Notes under the pieces: generated by a model
Database searches by the model: none
The model's input: only the letters and a program-made list of their open reading frames with translations
What the model was told of the DNA's origin: nothing
Program-made: the position numbers and the translations under genes
Source: DAISIL01 sp036822015
GTDB taxonomy: Bacteria > Bacteroidota > Bacteroidia > Cytophagales > Bernardetiaceae
DNA length: 27,747 nt
Direction: 5' to 3'
Assembly: GCA_036822015.1 (NCBI GenBank)
Contig: DAISIL010000044.1
Location: forward strand, 1 to 27,747
Shown: piece after piece, positions 1-7,065 of the stretch
Layout: the number at the start of each line of letters is the position of its first letter
Position numbering within the stretch: the stretch's first letter is position 1

Positions 1-2450
1 ACATTGGATATATCCAGCCCAGAAGCATTAACATCCGTCCAGGTACCTCCTGGATCAGGGCTGCCTCCTAAGGATGCCGGAAGATTGACGGCACTCAAAC
101 CCGACTGACAAAAAGTGCGGGTGGCACTCGTTCCAGGGTTAGGATCAGAGAGAAAGACGGGATAACAGTTTTCTGCCGTCCCACAAGCATCCGTTACTCG
201 GACACATACCTGATAGGATACGTTGGTAGGGGATACCGAAGACCAATCTACCTGAGCCGAGGTAGAAGTGCTGTTGGCAATCGTCGCCGTAACAGTTGTC
301 CCTGAAGCACTCTTGATAACCCACTGGTAGGATGTTGCGCCTGCAATCGGTGCTACCGAAAAGTTATCCGAAGTAGCCGTTACACAAACAATGTCTCCCA
401 CAACAACCTGTGTTGTCGCCGAAGCCGAACAACCATTGGCATCCGTAACCGTAACGATGTAGTTACCCGCATCGGCAAGCGTCATGCTGGATCGCGTAGG
501 ACTTTGGGCATTGCTGGTAAAACTATTGGGTCCCGTCCAGGTGTATCCCGTAGCCGAGGCAGAAGTAGCACTGAGATTTAGTGTAGCATTGAGGGCAAGG
601 GGACTATTAGAAGTAGCCGTAACCGAAGGTGCAGGCTGCACATTAACCAAAGCCGTTCCCGTAGGGCTAGCACAAGTACAACCAGCTGCATCCGTAACGC
701 TTACCAGCCCATAGGTAGTAGTCGTGAGTGGGCTAACCGTGATTGGATTACCGCTATTATATCCCGTTACCGTAAAATTGCTTGCTCCATCAGTATAAAC
801 TACCGTAAAGGGTGGCGTGCCGCCGGTTACGGTAACGCTCATGGTTGCACTACCGCCTGGGCATATCGTGCCGCCGCCAGCAAGGGTAGCAATGTTGAAG
901 TAAGACGTAAAGGTTGTCGTTACGGCAGCCGTAGCACCGCCCGCCCCGATGGTTGCTCCATTGGCGGGAAACTCTGTAACGGCAGCCGAAGTAGTTGTGC
1001 CATTTTGTCCACCATTTACTTGTTGAGTGGGCGCACCTGCGGCAATGGCAATATAGCCACCACCACCGCCACCGCCAGGGCCTTCGCTCTCGTTATCCGT
1101 GATGAGCTGATTACCGCCATTTCCGCCATTGGCAGAGAGTGTGAGTGTATTGGCTAGCGTGGATTTAACGACAATCGTACCACCACCACCGCCCCCCCCG
1201 GGTGCGTCGTTGTGTGCCAGTGTCGTATTGGGTGCTGTTTGTCCATTGGCCAGAATGCTTCCTGAGCCTGCTATGTTGTTAGCGACCAAAAAGACAATCC
1301 CACCACCATCTCCACCATCTTGATTAGCGTTGTTGTTGCCATCACCTGCACCACCACCACCACCAAAGAAGATACGGCTTTCGGGATTGATTGCCAGGAG
1401 CGGACGACCACCCAGCCCGCCCACAGGATCACGGTAATCTCCTCCCCAGGAGGGATCACCTGGCGGAACGGTAAGGGCATCTTGATTGGAACTACCATAA
1501 GTATATCCGCCACGTCCTCCCCCTGAGGAGTTGGTGAGGGCATTCCCGTTGGCGATATAAGCTGGGTCAAGCTGCCAGGCTGCATTACCCGTACAGCTGT
1601 TACACATAATGCCGTTTCCATCCCAGGTATTTCCGTTGGAGGCATTGGCACCACCACCACCACCGGCATTGTGTCCGTTTCCACCACCACCACCGTTGGC
1701 GATGGCCCCACGTGAATAACGCCCTCCCAAAGCGTCATAGTCGGCTTGGTAGCCAGCAATACTCTCTCCTTTCTCGGCACCGTCGTTGGCACTGTTGCTG
1801 ACGAAGACCGTTACTACGCCTGCCCCTGCAGGTGAGGTAAGGTTTTCGCGCACTCCACCACGAAAGCCGCGCTCACTCACGTTGATCTGCCCATCTACCG
1901 TAATCGCTCCCGTTGCGTGTATGGCTACGATACCGCCCGTGCTACCGTTCCAGTCAGGCGCAACAACAGAGGCACCACCATTGATAGCTAGCGTGGTATA
2001 TTGCGGCACACGCACCACCTGAGTACGCCCCGCGCTCGTGTAGCTGTTTTGGAGGGGACAGTTCAAGGTAATCGTATTACCTGCCGTACTTAACACATAC
2101 GCAAACTCATACAAGCCCGCACTGTTGTAGCTGGTGATCTCCCCAAAGGCTACGGTGTTTGTCGTATTCACCGATGCCCCTTGCATCTGAATAATCATCA
2201 CCAGATCACCTACCCCAATGGACCCGGGTGCGTTGAGTAAGGTAATATCCGATACCTCAACAACCAGATTGCCCGCATTAGCGTTAGTCGCCAAAGCAGC
2301 ATATTGGTTTAGGATGGTATTGGGGGCGGCTACCGTCCGTGCGCCATCTTTACCGGGCTGGGCAAGCAAGCCAAGAGAAAGTAAGCACAAGAGAGCGGTT
2401 AAGCCTATCTGCCGTAAAGAGAGTCCGATGTGTTTGTAGTCAGTTATCAT
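1..2450 (-). CDS. Secreted glycine-rich, Ig-like repeat surface protein (3' end outside window)
   Basis: The frame opens at the ATG at 2448-2450 and stays open to the left edge, giving 816 complete codons with no stop. The N-terminus (MITDYKHIGLSLRQIGLTAL, then a Leu-rich core ending LLAQ) is a signal peptide, probably cut after A30, so the protein is exported. Residues about 31-200 (beginning QPGKDGARTV, with QVVRVPQY and GFRGGV) look like the N-terminal module of many large Bacteroidota exoproteins. Residues about 250-470 are glycine-rich with several runs of 5-7 Gly. Residues 521-604, 606-684 and 685-770 look like three Ig/PKD-like domains with a Cys near the start, a YxW core and a late Cys. 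A fourth starts near 775 (GGTWTD). A C-terminal sorting domain would lie outside the window. It starts 11 bases after the upstream gene stops, so the two are probably co-transcribed. No Shine-Dalgarno motif precedes the ATG. The adhesive or structural role is inferred. Confidence 0.85.
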   Translation of the reverse strand, partial: MITDYKHIGLSLRQIGLTALLCLLSLGLLAQPGKDGARTVAAPNTILNQYAALATNANAGNLVVEVSDITLLNAPGSIGVGDLVMIIQMQGASVNTTNTVAFGEITSYNSAGLYEFAYVLSTAGNTITLNCPLQNSYTSAGRTQVVRVPQYTTLAINGGASVVAPDWNGSTGGIVAIHATGAITVDGQINVSERGFRGGVRENLTSPAGAGVVTVFVSNSANDGAEKGESIAGYQADYDALGGRYSRGAIANGGGGGNGHNAGGGGGANASNGNTWDGNGIMCNSCTGNAAWQLDPAYIANGNALTNSSGGGRGGYTYGSSNQDALTVPPGDPSWGGDYRDPVGGLGGRPLLAINPESRIFFGGGGGAGDGNNNANQDGGDGGGIVFLVANNIAGSGSILANGQTAPNTTLAHNDAPGGGGGGGTIVVKSTLANTLTLSANGGNGGNQLITDNESEGPGGGGGGGYIAIAAGAPTQQVNGGQNGTTTSAAVTEFPANGATIGAGGATAAVTTTFTSYFNIATLAGGGTICPGGSATMSVTVTGGTPPFTVVYTDGASNFTVTGYNSGNPITVSPLTTTTYGLVSVTDAAGCTCASPTGTALVNVQPAPSVTATSNSPLALNATLNLSATSASATGYTWTGPNSFTSNAQSPTRSSMTLADAGNYIVTVTDANGCSASATTQVVVGDIVCVTATSDNFSVAPIAGATSYQWVIKSASGTTVTATIANSTSTSAQVDWSSVSPTNVSYQVCVRVTDACGTAENCYPVFLSDPNPGTSATRTFCQSGLSAVNLPASLGGSPDPGGTWTDVNASGLDISN
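1030..1700 (-). repeat. Glycine-rich low-complexity coding stretch with GGT/GGC triplet runs and a G8 tract
   Basis: Within the preceding gene, runs of GGT/GGC codons appear as ACC/CCG repeats on the + strand, for example near 1054-1078, 1180-1199, 1349-1366, 1651-1666 and 1681-1694. They encode 5-7 consecutive glycines between Asn/Gly-rich segments. At 1192-1199 the glycine codons form an uninterrupted run of eight G on the coding strand. Triplet changes would alter glycine length in frame; changes in the G8 run would shift the frame. The structural role is unknown. Glycine-rich segments like these recur in secreted Bacteroidota proteins. Confidence 0.75.
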
Positions 2451-2461
2451 AATGGAGCTGC

Positions 2462-5400
2462 TTAATGCGTAATGATAATATCAGAAGTTTGAACTTGATT
2501 CAAAGTGGTGAAAGTAGCGTTTACGCCCGTCAGGGAAGTGGTACAAGTGGTAGCGTTGTCTTGAATGGAAGTAATCGTGATCGTGTTGTTGCCGTTGTTG
2601 GGCAAGGCAGCACCAGCGATAACAAAACTGCCGTTGCCGCTGCCATTGGGGCTAACGACTACGGTAGCATTCGTGATCGTGTTGGCTCCCGAGACGGAGT
2701 AGGTCAAGGTATAGGTTCCCGAAGTGGGCATCCCGCCGACGTTTATCGTCTGGCTCGTTCCCTGACAGACATCACTCGCGCTGACGCTGGTCAGGGTTCC
2801 CCCTGGATTCACCGTTACCGATACGCTCGCTTGTGAAGTACAGCCGCTGCCGTCCGTGCCAGTTACGGTGTAAGTGGTTGTATTGGTCGGGCTAACCACC
2901 AGGGTCGATCCCGTCGCGCCCGTGTTCCAGACGTAGCTCATTGCGCCGGAGACGGTCAGGGTCGCGCTGGCTCCAGCACAGATCGCCGTGGCGGAAGTAG
3001 TCGCTGAAACGGTTGGCAAGGGGTTCACTGTTACCGATACACTCGCCTGTGACGTACAGTCGCTGCCGTCGGTTCCCGTTACGGTGTAGGTCGTCGTCGC
3101 CGTCGGGCTAACGATCAGGGTCGATCCCGTCGCGCCGGTGTTCCAGACGTAGCTCGTTGCGCCGCTAGCCGTGAGCGTGGCACTGGCTCCAGCGCAGATC
3201 GCTGTGGCGGAGGTTGTAGCAGATACGCTCGGGGGAGGGTTCACCGTTACTGCCCGAGTAACCGAACGTGTACAACCGCTAGCCGAAGTCGTGTATGTGA
3301 TCGTGGCCGTACCGGCGGAGACACCCGTTATCAGCCCGGAAGCCCCATCGACGGTCGCCGTACCCGTGCTGCTCGTCGTAAACGTACCGCCGGCCGTGGT
3401 GCTACTAAAAGTCGTCGTCGCCCCAACACAAATGGCGTTCGTACCGGTGAGTGGGTCTGGTGGTGGGTTGGCAATAAAATTGATGGTCTGGGTAGCCGAG
3501 TTTTGACAGCCATTGACATCCGTACCCGTTACGGTGTAGGTCGTCGTGCTGGTAGGCGTTTCGATGATTGTGGTGGTGGTTGCCCCGGTACTCCAGACGT
3601 AGGTCGTTGCACCGGTAGCGGAAAGGCTCACATTATCGCCCTGGCAGACCGTCGTTGGGCTGGCCGTAATGCTCACCGTAGGTGGCGCAAAAGCCTGGAC
3701 AGTAACGGTAGCGTTGGCCGTAGTGCTACAGCCACCCGAGCTGGCCACGGTTACGCTATAGGTCGTCGTTCCTGTAGGACTGACAACAATCGTCGTAGAA
3801 GTTGCGCCGGTATTCCAGACAAAGGAAGTCGCACTGGGAGCATTTGCGGCTAGAGTTACAGTTTGTCCGGTACAAATGATCGCGCTTGTAGGCGAAACGG
3901 TAACCGATGGCGCCTGATCCAGGACAACGGGCTTAGTCAGTAGGTTATTGGTGTAATCACACTCTTTGAGGTTATTGGTCTGGCTGGCTAACTGCGTCAG
4001 GGCGAAGGTACTAGTGATGGCATTGCCGACACCATTGGCAAAACTTCCGTCATCGTTCAGGACGATATAGATCGTAAAACTTTCGTTGTAGGGCGTAAGG
4101 TCAATGGTGATATTTTGGCTGGCGCATTGCCCCACCGGAATCGGCTGATTGAATATCTCCGTAGCCAAAAGCGTAGCCGTCGCACTCGTGGTAGGATCGC
4201 CTTTGTAGAACGAGACGGGCATCCCGGCTGGGTTATTCCCTGAACCAGGATTACACAACTCGAGTCCCATGTTGAGCGTTCGGCAATCCGAAGTAGCATT
4301 GACAATCTTGGCACTCTCTGACCCCACATCGGGCTGGGCGCCAAAGAAATCCATCGAGAGTAGATATTGGTACTGGTCATTGACCAAACCCGAACTTACC
4401 GCAACATTGATCGTTCGCTTATCCGGCGAAAGCCGAAAAGCTATGTCGTAGTGTTCGTTTGTCCCTCCGGCATCTTGTCCTGTGCCAAACTTGACAGCAC
4501 TCGTTCCGTTGAGCGGTAGGGCAACAAAACTCACGTTATCGTCCCGACGACCGTCCGAAAAACCCACCTGTTGGTAGTAATACCCGTTGGCCGTCTCGGC
4601 ATTGAAGTCAATGACGGCATACGCCTGTGCCGCATTTTCGTTATCGGCATTCACTGAGTTGTTGGCATTCCCTGCAAGGTTAAAAAATGCAAACTGTGAT
4701 CCGGCAGGTACCGTAAACGTACGGCTACTCGAGGCACTTACCGTCAGAATGCCCGCCGTAACATCACCATCATCGCCGTCTCCTGGGGGGATAAACAAAG
4801 ATTCCGAAGCAATAAACTCGGCTGACATGGGCTGTCCTGTACGGCGAAAAAACTCAACCACATAAGAATCCTCGAAGGTAGAGGCATAGCCCGGATCACG
4901 CTCGATGACCAGATTTCCACCCGCCACATATACCCGTGGAGAATATACACCAATACTTTGCGGATTAACGGTTTCTTTGCCCGTAAAAAAACCCGTAACG
5001 ACAGCCGTTTGGGTGAGTGATGTCGTGGTGTTAGATAAATCATGGTCATTGACCACATAGGTAGAATGATGCTGGTCGATACCGCCATTACCCACCGAAA
5101 CATATCCGTCCATCAAACCTACGGTTCCCTGATCGAGGTCTATGGTCCAGTAGATATTGGAAAAAGGCTCATCCACGCCACCCGTAGGAATAGGGATAAA
5201 GCCTATTTCGGCTGTGCCTTTGCCTGTGATGTTGATAATGTTCGTGTTCGCGGGAATGGGAATGGTAACTGTGGTATTGGAGGGCGAGCTACCATTTTGT
5301 ACAAATACCCCCGAAAAACCATTACTGACCAGTGAGTTTGTTGTGGGAGAGGTAAACTCTACGACATAAGAACTGTGAATATTGGTGTTCGCCTCCGTGA

Positions 5401-5992
5401 TCGTGAGTACGTTACCTGCCACGGAGAAGGTAATGTCATTGAGTGCCGGGGTAATATCATGTCCAGGCTTGGCTCCCGTGAGTACGTTATTGCCCAAAGC
5501 AACATTTTCCCAACCAAAAATTTGCGTACCATTGCCGGAGGGATCCGTATCTAGGGCATAGTTGAGATAGCCCGAAGATCGCCCCAATGTTAAATCCAGC
5601 ACAGCTCCCACAACGATAAAGTCCTCATCAGACTGTGCAGGATTCACGCCTGAACTTGTCTGTCCATCCACGGAAGAGATATAGATCAAGGCTCTATTGG
5701 CTCCTACCGGAATGGTAAAGGTCGGATGAACTGCACTACCTTTGGCTCGGTAGGCGGCTTGTGTCGAGAGGATGTCGGCCCGCGTACCGCCGCCAGGGCT
5801 ACAGGTGCTGCTGATGGAAAAGGCCGGACAAGCGGCACTACCGGCACAGTCGCCATCCAAACAATCAATCAGGCCATCGCCGTCGTCGTCAATGCCGTTG
5901 TTACAGATTTCCTGGGCTACTCCCACCCATGAAATGCCAAGAAAAAAACAGAGATAAGTCAGTCGCTTCGTAACTAAGAGGAGCCGTTGCAT
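2462..5992 (-). CDS. Secreted multidomain protein: MopE-like motif, three uncharacterised modules, CARDB-like and Ig-like domains
   Basis: 1,176 residues from the ATG at 5990-5992. Residues 1-26 form a signal peptide (MQRLLLVTKR, then a hydrophobic core ending GVAQ). Residues 28-55 hold an Asp-rich, Cys-containing motif (NGIDDDGDGLIDCLDGDC) like the putative metal-binding MopE family (PF11617). Residues about 91-214, 241-382 and 425-552 are three divergent modules that each begin near TIPxG or TVPAG; the first two end in YVVEF and the third in a related hydrophobic strand. Residues about 563-688 (NPGSGNNPAGMPVSFYKGDP, later ECDYTNN) resemble a CARDB-like adhesion module. Six Ig-like segments follow at about 694-767, 770-844, 846-918 (Big_2-like), 921-991, 993-1063 and 1064-1176. 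The last residues (SDIIITH) do not look like a T9SS sorting domain. The gene probably heads an operon with the gene starting at 2450. A surface or matrix role is inferred. Confidence 0.88.
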   Translation of the reverse strand: MQRLLLVTKRLTYLCFFLGISWVGVAQEICNNGIDDDGDGLIDCLDGDCAGSAACPAFSISSTCSPGGGTRADILSTQAAYRAKGSAVHPTFTIPVGANRALIYISSVDGQTSSGVNPAQSDEDFIVVGAVLDLTLGRSSGYLNYALDTDPSGNGTQIFGWENVALGNNVLTGAKPGHDITPALNDITFSVAGNVLTITEANTNIHSSYVVEFTSPTTNSLVSNGFSGVFVQNGSSPSNTTVTIPIPANTNIINITGKGTAEIGFIPIPTGGVDEPFSNIYWTIDLDQGTVGLMDGYVSVGNGGIDQHHSTYVVNDHDLSNTTTSLTQTAVVTGFFTGKETVNPQSIGVYSPRVYVAGGNLVIERDPGYASTFEDSYVVEFFRRTGQPMSAEFIASESLFIPPGDGDDGDVTAGILTVSASSSRTFTVPAGSQFAFFNLAGNANNSVNADNENAAQAYAVIDFNAETANGYYYQQVGFSDGRRDDNVSFVALPLNGTSAVKFGTGQDAGGTNEHYDIAFRLSPDKRTINVAVSSGLVNDQYQYLLSMDFFGAQPDVGSESAKIVNATSDCRTLNMGLELCNPGSGNNPAGMPVSFYKGDPTTSATATLLATEIFNQPIPVGQCASQNITIDLTPYNESFTIYIVLNDDGSFANGVGNAITSTFALTQLASQTNNLKECDYTNNLLTKPVVLDQAPSVTVSPTSAIICTGQTVTLAANAPSATSFVWNTGATSTTIVVSPTGTTTYSVTVASSGGCSTTANATVTVQAFAPPTVSITASPTTVCQGDNVSLSATGATTYVWSTGATTTTIIETPTSTTTYTVTGTDVNGCQNSATQTINFIANPPPDPLTGTNAICVGATTTFSSTTAGGTFTTSSTGTATVDGASGLITGVSAGTATITYTTSASGCTRSVTRAVTVNPPPSVSATTSATAICAGASATLTASGATSYVWNTGATGSTLIVSPTATTTYTVTGTDGSDCTSQASVSVTVNPLPTVSATTSATAICAGASATLTVSGAMSYVWNTGATGSTLVVSPTNTTTYTVTGTDGSGCTSQASVSVTVNPGGTLTSVSASDVCQGTSQTINVGGMPTSGTYTLTYSVSGANTITNATVVVSPNGSGNGSFVIAGAALPNNGNNTITITSIQDNATTCTTSLTGVNATFTTLNQVQTSDIIITH
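2804..3235 (-). repeat. Tandem duplication of a 216-bp Ig-like domain unit
   Basis: Two adjacent units, 3020-3235 and 2804-3019, each encode 72 residues (920-991 and 992-1063 of the host protein). Both contain AICAGASATLT, SYVWNTGATGSTL and TTTYTVTGTDGS. The matching CAG(C/T)CGCTGCCG stretch recurs at 2841 and 3057, which gives the period of 216. The units differ at scattered bases, so the duplication is recent but not fresh. Confidence 0.85.
4337..5722 (-). repeat. Three divergent copies of an unrecognised beta-rich module
   Basis: Residues 91-214, 241-382 and 425-552 of the 1,176-residue protein (5722-5351, 5272-4847 and 4720-4337) share a layout. Each has a TIP/TVPxG opening strand, an aromatic and Asp-rich middle (YLNYALDTD, NIYWTIDLD, AYAVIDFNAE) and a late V/I-rich strand. 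Copies 1 and 2 end YVVEF; copy 3 ends YLLSMDFF. I match no named family. The relationship is by eye and weak at the sequence level. Confidence 0.5.
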
Positions 5993-6060
5993 AAGGTAGT
6001 TGGGTCTAAAATCTAGTTTTTTGTACTGTGTAATGATTCAATTATACATGCAAAGAAAAG

Positions 6061-6086
6061 CAAAATTAACTCTCTAAACAAATGTA
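6061..6086 (-). promoter_or_regulatory. Candidate promoter elements for the exoprotein operon
   Basis: Reading the minus strand, two exact matches to the Bacteroidota -7 consensus TAnnTTTG lie upstream of the start at 5992: TACATTTG (6086-6079) and TAATTTTG (6068-6061). The second would place the transcript start near 6055, leaving a leader of about 60 bases. No convincing -33 TTTG is seen at the usual distance, and the first match overlaps the T-run of the upstream terminator. No Shine-Dalgarno sequence precedes the ATG. Confidence 0.35.
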
Positions 6087-6145
6087 AAAACCCTTCAAGC
6101 CCCTACCTGGGGGAGACATCTCCAAAAAAAAGTGGAATTGAAGGG
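6086..6145 (-). terminator. Intrinsic terminator after the response-regulator gene
   Basis: On the minus strand an 8-bp stem (CCCTTCAA at 6145-6138 with TTGAAGGG at 6098-6091) begins right after the TAG at 6148-6146 and is followed by TTTTT at 6090-6086. The large loop can form smaller hairpins: GGAGA/TCTCC at 6123-6112, and a partly competing CCCC/GGGG pair at 6112-6100. The arrangement fits a branched Rho-independent terminator that separates the regulator gene from the exoprotein operon. Confidence 0.65.
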
Positions 6146-6985
6146 CTAGAAATGCTGAATAAACTCGCTCAGCCGCTCTTCTTTGGGCAGGGCCAGTCGC
6201 TTGCGCAGGCGATACCGCGCCGTTTCGATGCCTTTGGGGGAGATATTGAGGAGTTGGGCGATTTCTTTATTCTCTAATCGCATACGCAAATAAGCGCACA
6301 ATTTAATATCGCTTGCCGTTAGTTGGGGGAACTGTTGTTGTAAGCGCTCAAAGAAATCTGGGTGTACCTCCTCGAAGTGTCGCTGAAATCGTCCCCAGTC
6401 GTCGTCCAGTTCGATGTTTTGCCGGATGAGCTTGATGGCGTTCTTGACCTGCCCTGGGCTTGGACGTGTCCAGTCTTGGAGTTCTCTAAGGAGTTCGTTC
6501 AAAAACTTATTTTTTTGTACGAGTTGGAGGGCCAGGGAGGAGAGTTGTCTAGTTTTTTGATCCAGGAACGATTGCAATAACTCGCGCTCGCGCTGGTGGG
6601 CTTCTGCTAGTGCCATCGCCGATTTGGCTCGGGCCAGGAGTTCGACACTATTGAGGGGCTTGCGCACATAGTCGATGGCTCCTCGCTTGAACGCCTCGGC
6701 TAAGTGCTTATCGTGGAGCATCGTACCTGTGGCAATGATGATGGGGATGTCTTTGGTATTTTCGTCTTTTTGCAAAGCACCTACGGCTTCTAATCCACTC
6801 ATCACGGGCATGTCCCAATCCATGATAATCAAGTTGGGCTTGTATTTTTGTGCCAACCGAAGGGCTATCTCTCCGTTGGGTGCCTGCAAAAAATCGTAAT
6901 CATGCCCGGATTCGCGGAAATACCAAATGCACACCTGTATGCTTTCTGGTTCATCATCCGCAATCAAAATTTGTCGTTTTGCCAT
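6146..6985 (-). CDS. Response regulator: REC domain, coiled coil, LuxR-like HTH
   Basis: 279 residues. Residues 1-125 are a CheY-like receiver: acidic pair D10/D11, phospho-acceptor D56 in IIMDWDMPVMSG, T86, and K109-P110. Residues about 127-171 are charged and Leu-rich with heptad character, likely a coiled coil or dimer linker. Residues about 197-265 carry the pattern WGRFQRHFEEVHPDFF followed by FPQLTASDIKLCAYLR, KEIAQLLNIS and ARYRLRKRL, an HTH variant common in Bacteroidota regulators. It is therefore a cytoplasmic DNA-binding response regulator, controlled by phosphorylation. No histidine kinase lies in the window, so its partner is unknown. The start has a weak AAGG about nine bases upstream and a TAnnTTTG element further up. 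It lies 70 bases after the DUF294 gene and ends in a terminator. Its targets are unknown; the neighbouring surface-protein genes are candidates. Confidence 0.92.
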   Translation of the reverse strand: MAKRQILIADDEPESIQVCIWYFRESGHDYDFLQAPNGEIALRLAQKYKPNLIIMDWDMPVMSGLEAVGALQKDENTKDIPIIIATGTMLHDKHLAEAFKRGAIDYVRKPLNSVELLARAKSAMALAEAHQRERELLQSFLDQKTRQLSSLALQLVQKNKFLNELLRELQDWTRPSPGQVKNAIKLIRQNIELDDDWGRFQRHFEEVHPDFFERLQQQFPQLTASDIKLCAYLRMRLENKEIAQLLNISPKGIETARYRLRKRLALPKEERLSEFIQHF

Positions 6986-7029
6986 CTTGATACCTTAAAT
7001 CAAATTGTTGTAGGTGGAGCCATTGATAG

Positions 7030-7037
7030 CAAAGATA
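7030..7037 (-). promoter_or_regulatory. Candidate -7 promoter element for the response regulator
   Basis: The minus strand reads TATCTTTG, an exact match to the Bacteroidota TAnnTTTG element, 44 bases upstream of the ATG at 6985. An A9 tract (7048-7040) lies just upstream. The -33 region is poor (TTCG about 22 bases away). This suggests the regulator can be transcribed separately from the preceding gene. Confidence 0.5.
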
Positions 7038-7049
7038 TGTTTTTTTTTG

Positions 7050-7065
7050 GATTCGCTATCGAATC
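7050..7065. promoter_or_regulatory. Perfect 6-bp inverted repeat overlapping the DUF294 stop codon
   Basis: GATTCG-CTAT-CGAATC is a perfect inverted repeat whose loop contains the stop codon of the DUF294 gene (7058-7056). It lies 12 bases upstream of the TATCTTTG element, about where a -33 box or operator would be. On the coding strand it is followed by A9, not a T-run, so it does not look like a terminator. An operator role is only a possibility. Confidence 0.35.

Noticed and set aside
1271..1792. Minus-strand frame of 173 codons within the glycine-rich gene
   Set aside because: It lies in a different frame from the signal-peptide-bearing gene that is open from 2450 to the window edge. Its Val/Pro-rich product is a frameshifted reading of the Gly triplet runs.
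2440..2480. The two exoprotein genes as one gene split by a frameshift
   Set aside because: The second frame opens with a clear signal peptide and a typical mature N-terminus 11 bases after the first stop, as expected for two genes in an operon.
7040..7065. Inverted repeat at 7050-7065 with the adjacent homopolymer as an intrinsic terminator
   Set aside because: On the transcribed (minus) strand the hairpin is followed by an A-run, not a T-run. The T-run is on the strand with no gene to terminate.
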